Of a stretch of 36,881 nucleotides of DNA, positions 22,701-28,764 are shown in pieces. The translations under genes and the position numbers were made by a program. The DNA is taken from contig CALRDW010000009.1 of the NCBI GenBank assembly GCA_943355025.1, positions 1 to 36,881 on the forward strand, given 5' to 3'. The DNA comes from Candidatus Magasanikiibacteriota bacterium. Lineage in GTDB: Bacteria; Patescibacteriota; Patescibacteriia; Magasanikbacterales; 2-02-FULL-50-9b. Positions within the stretch are counted from its first letter, which is position 1; each line of letters opens with the position of its first letter. The notes beneath the pieces are model-generated. The model saw only the letters and a list, made by a program, of their open reading frames with translations. It had not been told where the DNA came from and ran no database searches.

Positions 22701-23089
22701 GTGCGTGTCAAACCGGATACTTCTCGTATGGTCATGCGTATACCTACTCGGATGATTGCGCATTCACGGGTATTTTGCCAAAGAGTTTGCAGGGCGCAGG
22801 CCTCAATTTAACGCACGCACTTGTCGCTGATCAAAATATGATTGATGCGCTTGGACTTGCCGGTCGCGTTGCACCAAAAGAACGCTTCTGTCTCTTCCAG
22901 CCGCGCGTGCAGCTGCTCGATAACTGGGGGATTTGTAATGGGGTTAAGAGTGTGGATATAACTAAAGGTAGTGGAGATATGACGCCGACTGCGTATGGGA
23001 AAAATGATGTTGGTTCTGATTGTAACTATGATGCAGAAGATCCTAAAAATCTTACACCTTTTCAAGGCTATATCATTGTTAAAGAATAA
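13772..23089 (+). CDS. Giant secreted Cys-rich protein (3105 aa)
   Basis: Uninterrupted ORF; signal peptide MRNWLVTARYKLATGLLILSLLTPGVAAAQG; repeated C-x6-C motifs; CBM-like and PKD-like segments. Confidence 0.9.
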   Translation: MRNWLVTARYKLATGLLILSLLTPGVAAAQGMPVLDFQQFLKWGWEILKNALQSAAVVSAVNISQQVARDAAEQMASYIVEGSSGKTPLVFLKSPGDYVKDAGKQAMGEWLGTVSKDLGLGDKLCHPPAAVLTGLPYGIFDMISGKATAAANAELRKQGFNLNKRPALDVKCDFDTIADSYGKLRDSLASPSELLASLTDSTGSRQTETDLIITKQLDGLITMASEQKKAELERLATKSYQDQKKPISGKVVEPSQKIAEEGRMNTAVHNMEEQNKLLSGVLASGMNAIPAVFASTFLNSMTNKILQRLAEGKGSLPLDSDGGNLANLFGSGKGGSESQLSNLYASVKTAYVTGGDWDQLTVFSACPSESKAALPENCVIDDGLVSAVRSGNGGKGITVQEAVDQGLLHGDWRLISPADSGKNEERLCYKTAYCYSNLIKLRKARIIPIGWEIAAANAGTGGRVTLAAVVAGFNTCAFTCSKHPAQACSTDADCPPTDSCGGNPQRDLAHPYCHLIDPNWVLKMPENICRAKVSGAQPADSQTPTRQLECVDQATCLQEDGTGRCTGAYGYCTRERNTWRFDADACPAQFAGCRTFSNNEVGQVTVLESTIDSSVCSDKNSGCLGYYTEYKPDGTFDTTAPQIYLNAKAATCDANNIGCTEVKFANTGETKFIKAPPQGLGCKNAVTDPAECKKYTQACTVDEVGCELYQPTSADPAVPGIATFATTDENGSVVDWNDECPKECVGYVSYYPKPTQFEPFPAAPTAFIAPTAQACTQDVAGCDAFTNIDSAANGGGTKAYFSNIQRCRKPDDAPHGVFYTWEGSDQSGYQLHQHDVVVDAGGAPVYDITNIEKQLLGDISAICSGKVYANHLITDKANPNYGKANPNFNPDCREMFDNDGKPYYELLTKLLPSSASCTAVRRVSAAEADCKESRGTFDPISGGCDYFVLPKLSSQCTLPFVGCRAFDGIAATTGHNIFSSSFNVAADWSTGVISNEGATVGDTVLKVTEDATSHTVSVKKSLVYQITFWAKGMGGVSVHLASAGETPADINLNTASTILNPEWTRYQVSSIAMPWSDDNAVLRFAKDKASDAFFLDNVSVKEQDDVVYRIKDTWKTPLSCDPTPSDNIPGPALNCQEYQPQSSPNLSKSYLTGFTSLCRQESAGCQKFQNTYNTTEITTHDVQISSKDPTLIKTLPADEFVYLVASQDSFCPADKKGCSALGMMVKEKNDKGVLASKLEVVYKIDNPSNYANSMCQLEENRCVTFKSGDGQQRYFKYPEGDKRCEYKDKEIPNKDKPDITVSGWFVEGTAQPCYPDLISGSNVYGIYKNADPQFTGNLGQCPIEFNQCTQYIDHADVTREYPNGREYFFEKSAKVDSTTCTGKAGLKDGCVLLDDTSLIGDHAFATMATYCKSDPTIVPNCAEYLSSAAVPKEDRGHDGVATAPVGGPVFTSSNDTKGLDCNLFQRLGITVVTDCTTRISELKKTVKDHKTLTIVDGNGFKAIDLNAYVCDATHDGKELVASAIQMCGKYADANTLIKVRRDRTCAEWLSCQSSNSVYDPQTQKNKEVCTQIGVCNKLASGTTGTGQCESWVTDQVLEPTEQRSRALPLSTRHYVERNVGWFGQEYSGYSLWNKFQPNTLGWFDPTPAEDQKKGKHEEALLGAGFVPEDNVCGTGNNGSVCTAHIFSADSAKKGVKKVAPVILQEGEPGANDPSHALYVSVMLKEGESPAVWNVNDAQLYEYQFMKLDQGVYAFVGGQGVIFKPKELVAVFLNKKNGAGETDTQAKGPGAGWYRDIYVKKAMIPDPDPVKASQGAMVDPSVNYIPEIVSYDAGTNTYLLNDGQVYPAAYVASFAKHYPTALGQKALIQADLNDKGLSDELWLGWVTKIPQEVLADLAISSVVGSEFGESVSFLGTCYDRKCWYPLNGLQQAQPTKEDFDAPSCRAYPEEDSPFPSTVVASDNGFSPLGQVKTLSPIFKKVNVCESYTTTPTAYTKPDKDGTIVKTDGKQWDDLAGFLKIKGNEIGTLLSGLPVQKPGACECSYTKVTYDDSSVVGSSVVYAPIDATPQSLHGICDAGWYVAGDKESAYVGKNSGSQNVLSKKGMACASDADCIDERVIQFKTGTGANKGVQGANNVTYDYSTDDGRCQMPKQITKYVGWKGYCLERDLRSHLNNTQTDLGCETWLPIDIAGGQDIYNQYDQAKFKPSKANGGEYYCAESRGVKKSGVDNSDAYTFAGTLEYAVAGSEYVNTWDQLFGDTIKAFFAPGYIFYAAIMNGVKDPAVAAYGPQAYKQYSENEVKQFGLPATVYPNEIDRIELTATTENAFFPAGYTMNIIDDGRARFYVNKTSVDAAEKLGVTCPGYSPSGVYDLLTPGKAADAGPDFSTSKVLSLISRQIRCGKSAGGIGDGDSCDSYTPGAAISKYFANCSTGDSTFAVSGMPAGAKNMFRDDSKDNNGDLDKTYGPESYADPDGLSRPVAVTGVARDTSIQTTGGKDTNGNEIKPRVSQLGVQFSQIWFVRIDNQLGFADKQYMPYHRRLLVNDIITDDQEYGYTNDDPLPAPRHTSISRGPKLDGTYEDWSACQYNAQVTDPTVQYGRQIGYELRFKFDKTGKFAGIDAGACTARRNAIITAGWKVKIHLRDACTQVAKTTKVDLNEPDGQSTTAWTNRLWSAWPDNGFKKYVDAGLKPNGALPVGSGTIPDSHNYGSFIGGPILLDSALAPQMPWYGHLETPAGTGSGLSGATRFDIANGNSTAFSCPKGTSCVGTSGPVSFEEGKKALLQLFAAYSNVYLSEAPFYGYKKGSSISDASYALGKDHPPTVAAVDTTQCDSRQPSSCRVVRKNGMTVNGLFAPGAIVYGKSSVGATIQFYGWADQEHMPIKRVVLDWGDGTSPMLQTGLYRNHKPVCSTDVQPAAACELTVGGLDPNQTCAADGDCVDSAGKVVGACQVSTGDKTALYSTLKWSFGSWGGNKTGDSGACQTGYFSYGHAYTYSDDCAFTGILPKSLQGAGLNLTHALVADQNMIDALGLAGRVAPKERFCLFQPRVQLLDNWGICNGVKSVDITKGSGDMTPTAYGKNDVGSDCNYDAEDPKNLTPFQGYIIVKE

Positions 23090-23123
23090 AAAAACCGCTG
23101 CGACCAAAATTGGTTTGCAGCGG
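23088..23123 (-). terminator. Rho-independent terminator of the minus-strand lipoprotein gene
   Basis: Minus strand: CCGCTGC...GCAGCGG stem with inner CCAA/TTGG pairing, followed by TTTTTTT; stem arms at 23095-23101 and 23117-23123. Confidence 0.8.
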
Positions 23124-23148
23124 CACTGGTTTTGGCTGGCCAGCCCAC

Positions 23149-23994
23149 TTATTGACGTTTGAGCCATGTAGAACCCTTTCCAGGGCCCTGTTCCTCTGTT
23201 TCAGCATCAACGAGTTTTCTATTCAGGCGCAAATATTTTTTGCCCGTGACATCATTGGTTATTTTTTCGATCGTAAGTTGGGCAAAATTTTTTTGTTCGA
23301 CATCGATTGTTTCATTCCAAATACATTTCTCAGCTGTGCAGCTGACAAGCGCACCTTTGCGCGTAGAAGCATCGCCATTGCTTTCTTTTATAACCATGAA
23401 CATACGCGGACGGAACGCAGATCCTTTTGGCGGATTTTTCCAGCTTGTCTTGCTACCAAACAATGGATCATCACATATAAGCGGATCGAACGTGGAAGGT
23501 AGCAAAACTATCGGAGGACCGCAAAGTTCCTCTTGGCACATGGGCTCCTGATTAATCCAGCAATGATCTATCCCCGCCTCCTTGCATGATTTCGCAGGAA
23601 GCAGGGGAAGCCAGATGGCTGTTGCCGGATCTGTGCAATCCCAATCGTTGTGCCCGACATCATTCCCGTCGGTCCACGTGATCAATACTTTCGTATTGTT
23701 CGTCGCGGGTTCGCCGAGCGCGGCGCGCGGACACGAGAAATCTGTGCTACCGGAGTCGCCTCCCGTCGCATCAGAGTCCTTGTTCTCCGATCCGCCATCA
23801 TCGCCACCAGCGGTATCTGCGTCAGTGCTTTGAACACCGTCGGTTTTACCACTGCCGTCGAGGCTTGCGTCGCCCTGGTTGGGACTCGTGTCACCAGTAA
23901 CGCCATCAGATCCCGAAACAGGACCGCCTGTGCTGCACGCGACCACCGTGGCCGCTGCAAAAATCGTCAAAACCAATTGTGTAAGGTTCTTCAT
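23149..23994 (-). CDS. Lipoprotein with Asp/Gly-rich linker and Cys-containing globular domain
   Basis: MKNLTQLVLTIFAAATVVACSTGG (lipobox VVAC); AAGGAG Shine-Dalgarno upstream of ATG at 23994; ORF track extends upstream to 24081. Confidence 0.75.
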   Translation of the reverse strand: MKNLTQLVLTIFAAATVVACSTGGPVSGSDGVTGDTSPNQGDASLDGSGKTDGVQSTDADTAGGDDGGSENKDSDATGGDSGSTDFSCPRAALGEPATNNTKVLITWTDGNDVGHNDWDCTDPATAIWLPLLPAKSCKEAGIDHCWINQEPMCQEELCGPPIVLLPSTFDPLICDDPLFGSKTSWKNPPKGSAFRPRMFMVIKESNGDASTRKGALVSCTAEKCIWNETIDVEQKNFAQLTIEKITNDVTGKKYLRLNRKLVDAETEEQGPGKGSTWLKRQ

Positions 23995-24120
23995 GCAGGA
24001 CTCCTTGTATGCACCCTTCTCGGGCGCGCCATGCAATAAGAGAACGGTAGCACGAAATACTCTATTTGTCAAGCCGCTCACGACGTAAAACTCCGCAAAA
24101 ATACCGTATTTAAGCCAAAC

Positions 24121-24151
24121 TTGACGCTGTCCGTCAGTGAGTTATACTCAC
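24121..24151 (+). promoter_or_regulatory. Promoter overlapped by two dyad symmetries
   Basis: TTGACG (24121-24126), 16-nt spacer, TATACT (24143-24148); TGACG-N5-CGTCA (24122-24136) and GTGAGT-N3-ACTCAC (24137-24151). Confidence 0.6.
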
Positions 24152-24171
24152 CACATATTATTTTTTAAACT

Positions 24172-24690
24172 ATGCAATCTATGGAGGGGCGCAAGGTTTT
24201 TACACCAGAGGAGTCAACGGAAATGCTGAGCTATATTGCTCAAAACATGGCCACGAAGGCAGATGTCGAGGAAATGGGAGCTTCTATTCGCGCGGAAATG
24301 CGCGGAGAAATGGCAACAAAAGTCGAATTGCAGGATTTTCGAAGCGAGATTCGGGAGGAACTTCGTGGGACAGAACAGCGTCTTCGGGATTATACAGATA
24401 AACGCGTAACTCAAGCAGAGGATAAGATCATTTCTTTTGCCCGTCACGGTGATGAAAAATTGAATGAAACAATTCGTATTCTTGAGCTTGCGCGTTCAGT
24501 GTCGACTGAGGATGCCCGTCGTTTAATAGCGATTAGCCCATTTCACAAAGCCGTCTGACGACGCACATAAACGTGGTGTAATTATCGAAGAAGATGTGTA
24601 TCACATAAAATACACGCTGGGTGATATTCAAACGGATGCAAAGATTGATCGGATGCGGACGGCACGACTCGAACAGCGCGTTGGGTTGTA
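24172..24690 (+). pseudogene. Coiled-coil protein with an apparent +1 frameshift at about 24541-24545
   Basis: Frame A: MQSMEGRKVFTPEESTEMLSYIAQNMATKADVEEM...RRLIAISPFHKAV* (stop at 24558). The +1 frame continues FTKPSDDAHKRGVIIEEDVYHIKYTLGDIQTDAKIDRMRTARLEQRVGL* to 24690, just before a terminator. Confidence 0.6.
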
Positions 24691-24713
24691 GTGTGGCAAC
24701 AAAATTTTCAATC

Positions 24714-24748
24714 AAAAAATCCTGTGGCAATTTCGCACAGGATTTTTT
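24714..24748. terminator. Bidirectional intrinsic terminator
   Basis: AAAAAATCCTGTG (24714-24726) and CACAGGATTTTTT (24736-24748), perfect 13-bp stem between convergent genes. Confidence 0.9.
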
Positions 24749-24793
24749 GGGCTACTATCGCGATAAGTTTGTTCAATCCTCGCGATGATTTTT

Positions 24794-25801
24794 TTATTTC
24801 AATTTTTTCTCCTGATCTTTCCAGAATGCGATTTGTCCACGTGCGCGCGCGAGATTTGCAGCACGGCGGCTTGAATATTTTTTTGCATTCCAGCCAAAAT
24901 AATTATCCTCAAAATAATCACGCAGAAATCGGCACGCCTGCGTCAGCGTGATGTGTTTGAGAGCACGCGGGAGGAGACGTCGCTCGCGTGCGGATAAAAA
25001 TCCGGGCGCGCCCGCAGAATATCCTTCGACTGCAGCGCGATAAAACGCAGCGTTAAATTTATTGTGTGGATCATCCTCGGCGCGCCCGCACCACGACCGG
25101 AGCGCGTCTCCGAGTTCATACAGAACCGGGAATTTTGCACACGTATCAAGGTCAATGATCGCTCGAACCGATTTTCCAGCCGCGTCAAACACAAAATTAG
25201 TTATTTTTAAGTCGCCGTGCACAACTCGTTTTGGCAAACCAGACGGCAGCGCTGTTTTTGGCAACACGCGCAATAAAAACTCAACCTCTTCCCGAACCGG
25301 TTCCATCAAGGGGTCGTGCGCAAATTTTTTGGCCACAGCCTTGAATGCTCGGTAAAATTTCGCAGAATCGTAGGGGTGGAATGCCAAAGTCGATTTGAAT
25401 TTATATTTCATTCCCGCAAGGCCCGCATGAAATTGTCCAACTGCAGCGCCACATGCGCGCGCCTGACCCGCTGTTTCCATGAGCTCGATGACCGAACCGG
25501 GAACAAACGACAGAAGCCGCCATGTGCGTTCGGCCGCTGATTCATCGGCAACAGTCAAAGCACCGTCCCGCGTTTTTATTACCGATTGTGCCGTTACGCC
25601 GGCCGCTGCGAGTTGCTGCGTAACTGCAGCATAATCTTCCGTCAAACTCGGATGACTGAGCATCGGGTGGAGTTGCTGAAGAATAAAATCACCAGCCGCT
25701 GCTTTAATTTTGTACGTCGAATGGATTAATCCAATCGAGATTGGCGAAATTTTTCGAACTGCCCCGATATCGTAGTGGATAAGTGCGTCCTCTGGCTTCA
25801 T
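24794..25801 (-). CDS. Aminoglycoside phosphotransferase (APH)-fold kinase, N-acetylhexosamine kinase-like
   Basis: GLIHSTYKIKAAAGDFILQQLHP, RVVHGDLKITNFVFD (Brenner motif), AIIDLDTCAKFPVLYELGDALRSW. Confidence 0.75.
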   Translation of the reverse strand: MKPEDALIHYDIGAVRKISPISIGLIHSTYKIKAAAGDFILQQLHPMLSHPSLTEDYAAVTQQLAAAGVTAQSVIKTRDGALTVADESAAERTWRLLSFVPGSVIELMETAGQARACGAAVGQFHAGLAGMKYKFKSTLAFHPYDSAKFYRAFKAVAKKFAHDPLMEPVREEVEFLLRVLPKTALPSGLPKRVVHGDLKITNFVFDAAGKSVRAIIDLDTCAKFPVLYELGDALRSWCGRAEDDPHNKFNAAFYRAAVEGYSAGAPGFLSARERRLLPRALKHITLTQACRFLRDYFEDNYFGWNAKKYSSRRAANLARARGQIAFWKDQEKKLK

Positions 25802-25873
25802 ACAGGTGTTCTTAGAATGATGTCTGTATGATATACTCTCTATGGAATTTTGTTAATTAAGCGCGGATTTTCC

Positions 25874-28750
25874 ATGCGCCAGTTCCTCGAGGCCCTTACA
25901 CACCTGCGCTCAAAAGCGCGCACACTCGCAACCAGCGTAGCAGCTCGGTGGCGAGCGTTTATATATGCGCTCGGACCTGCGGTTCTGCTGTTTTCACCAA
26001 TAACTGCGCATGCAGGACTCGGAGATGTTTTTAAATCGTTGGTCGGTGGTGGAGGTGGCGCGCTCGAATCGCTTATCGTGTGGGTCGTCGTGATTTATGC
26101 AATGTCGAATTTGATTTCGAAATTGCTCATCAACATTTTCATCTGGCTCATCAATTTTCTCATCGGTGTCAGCCAATACAACTCATTTCTCGGTTCGCCA
26201 TTTGTAACTATTGGCTGGGCAGTTACCCGCGACATGGCGAATTTATTTCTCGTTATCGCGCTTCTCGTCATTGCATTTGCAACAATCCTTAACATCCAGA
26301 GCTATCAAGCGCAAACATTGCTCAAAGAATTTTTGATCGCAGCGCTTGCCGTAAATTTCAGTAAAATGATTTGTGGTCTCATGATTGATCTGTCGCAAGT
26401 TGTCATGATGACGTTTGTGTCGGGATATTCCGAAACGGGTGCACAAAATTTTGTCGATTTATTTAAAATTCAAGATTGGCTAAAACTTGCCGTTCAGGGG
26501 GGCCAGGATAAGCTGGCCGACCAAAACTTTGTTGCAAAACTTGCGACAAATTTATTTACAACAATTGCCGGCGATATTTTTAATGCGGTCATTGCGTTTT
26601 TTGGCGTGGTTGCGGTCCTCGGTCTTGTTTTGGTTTTGGTTGGGCGTATTTTAACGCTGTGGATGCTGATTATCGCAGCGCCGCTCGCGTTTGTCGGGAA
26701 AGTGTTGCCAATGACGAAATCATATTCGAGTAAGTGGTGGGAAGCAATGTTTAAACAGCTGCTGTCTGGGCCAATCGTCGCGTTTATTGTGTGGATTTCA
26801 CTCGCGAGCATTTCAATAAGTGGAAAAGCATTTGATATAACGGGTGGTAAGGCGGCAGAAGCGGGAACGCTCTACGCCGAGGCAAACTCGGTTTCCGTCA
26901 CGCAAATCTCAAATTGGAGTACGCTTGCGTTATATTTTGTGCCGATTGTTTTGTTTGTCATGGGCGCAAAGTGGGCTGTCTCTATGTCCGGAGGTATTGG
27001 TGCATCGGCTGCAAATTGGGCGCGCGGGAAAGCATATGGTTATGGAAAGAAAGGGTTGTCAATGTTGCAAAAGCAGGCGATTTACGGCGGCAAGGGCTCG
27101 ATAGGTAACCAGGCGCTGCGCGGATTCAAAGGACAAAGCACCATGTTTTCTTCAACCGCTGGGGCAGTTGGCAGAGGAGCAGACTGGGCAAATCAAAAAA
27201 CATCGAATGGTCTTGAAAGAACAGGAACATTTCTTGCGGGTGCAGGGTTTGGTGCTATTGGCGGCAAGCTGATTGCAAAGGCGCAAAAAGATCGCGCAAC
27301 TGGCTCAACAACCAATCGCGCGATTCAAAATACTGTTGGCGAACAAGGGCGTTCGGATGTCCGTCGTTTTGGTGGGCGAATTCATAAAAAAGCAACCGAG
27401 TGGGGTTTAACCAAGGAGTCAGAAGAGAAGGAGAAGAAATCAAATGCAGCACACGATGCTTCTGCTAATGCAGGGCAGCTTCGTACGGATGCACGAAAGC
27501 AATATAATTTAGAAATGGCGGAAGCAGGAGGTGACATTAATGCTCAATCAGCAGCTGAAGCGAAGTTTAAGTCGGCAAAGTCGAGAGCGTCTCAAATGGT
27601 TAAAAAGCATGAGGAATATTACAAAGAGAAGAACATGGCTGAGGGTAAAACTAGTGCAGAGGCATTGATTGCGGATACAGCATCGAATGCAGGCCATCTT
27701 GATGAAGGTCAGGTGCATACAAATTCTATTATGGCAGGTGAGGATCTTGATAGACGAAAAGGCTTACTTGATAAAAAGAAAGAGCAGCATATTGATAAGA
27801 AACGTGCCGAAGCTAAAGAACAGAATTTGGAAGTTACTGACAAAATGGAATCAGATTGGAGACGTAGTGCAGAAGGGGAAGTTGCAAAAGATAAAAAAGA
27901 CCTTGAAGATAAGCGCGATCAGATGGAGAGCCTGGTAAATAATTATCGAGGTGAATCAACTACAGAAATAGACGCTCGAATTTCAGAACGAGCAAAAGGT
28001 GTTGCATCGGGAGAAGTAAATCGATCAGGACGAGATGCAGCCGGTACACACCGAAAAGAAGCGCATGGAGACGTTGGCGCACCACGGTCTCAAGCCGATG
28101 AAGACAGGGCAAATGAAAAACTGGCGCAGGCGTTACAGTCGGCCGTAACCAAAGGATTTAAAGAGGGTGTGAGTGCTCAGCAGCTTGGATCCATGGTTTC
28201 AAATTCTACTCGAGGGGTTGCAGTTGAAAAACGTGCAGATTTTTATCGAAATCTAAGTCAAAAGTTGGCGCGTGACACGACGAATGGTGCTGCTTTGGCA
28301 TCTGTGGTTAGTTCTGTTGAAGCACGACTTGGTGCAATTTCAGGAAGAAAGGCAACTGAAGAGATTGAACAGCGCTTTGCAAATGATTCGAGCCCAGAAA
28401 AAGGTCTGCGTTTTAAAGAACAACATCTTGGGTTTAATAGAGATGCGGATGGGAAACAAACACTTTCAGGGGAAGCAACGGTGAAACTCGAAAAGGCTCT
28501 TGAGAACGATATTTCAATGCTGGCCAGATTTACGTCAAGTGTTTTATCACACGCAGAAACTCAGCGGATTGTTGGGCAAAAGGTAACAACTCCTGCGCAG
28601 GTAATCACGATTCAGGCTGAGCTCTCGAGCAAAGTTGTAGATCCTGCAGAGCGTTCAATTATGGCACGTTCGATCGCAGACGCTATATTAAAAAATTCTC
28701 GTGATCCATCAATGATCGCCGCTGCGAATACACTGCGAGCCTTGCCCTAA
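25874..28750 (+). CDS. VirB6/TrbL-like polytopic membrane protein with a long hydrophilic C-terminal extension
   Basis: Multiple TMs (VWVVVIYAMSNLISKLLINIFIWLINFLI; VLGLVLVLVGRILTLWMLIIAAPLAFVGKVLP), then a charged coiled-coil/Gln/Lys/Glu-rich tail; ATG 25874 or TTG 25850. Confidence 0.7.
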   Translation: MRQFLEALTHLRSKARTLATSVAARWRAFIYALGPAVLLFSPITAHAGLGDVFKSLVGGGGGALESLIVWVVVIYAMSNLISKLLINIFIWLINFLIGVSQYNSFLGSPFVTIGWAVTRDMANLFLVIALLVIAFATILNIQSYQAQTLLKEFLIAALAVNFSKMICGLMIDLSQVVMMTFVSGYSETGAQNFVDLFKIQDWLKLAVQGGQDKLADQNFVAKLATNLFTTIAGDIFNAVIAFFGVVAVLGLVLVLVGRILTLWMLIIAAPLAFVGKVLPMTKSYSSKWWEAMFKQLLSGPIVAFIVWISLASISISGKAFDITGGKAAEAGTLYAEANSVSVTQISNWSTLALYFVPIVLFVMGAKWAVSMSGGIGASAANWARGKAYGYGKKGLSMLQKQAIYGGKGSIGNQALRGFKGQSTMFSSTAGAVGRGADWANQKTSNGLERTGTFLAGAGFGAIGGKLIAKAQKDRATGSTTNRAIQNTVGEQGRSDVRRFGGRIHKKATEWGLTKESEEKEKKSNAAHDASANAGQLRTDARKQYNLEMAEAGGDINAQSAAEAKFKSAKSRASQMVKKHEEYYKEKNMAEGKTSAEALIADTASNAGHLDEGQVHTNSIMAGEDLDRRKGLLDKKKEQHIDKKRAEAKEQNLEVTDKMESDWRRSAEGEVAKDKKDLEDKRDQMESLVNNYRGESTTEIDARISERAKGVASGEVNRSGRDAAGTHRKEAHGDVGAPRSQADEDRANEKLAQALQSAVTKGFKEGVSAQQLGSMVSNSTRGVAVEKRADFYRNLSQKLARDTTNGAALASVVSSVEARLGAISGRKATEEIEQRFANDSSPEKGLRFKEQHLGFNRDADGKQTLSGEATVKLEKALENDISMLARFTSSVLSHAETQRIVGQKVTTPAQVITIQAELSSKVVDPAERSIMARSIADAILKNSRDPSMIAAANTLRALP

Positions 28751-28764
28751 GATTGGTTTAAGAT

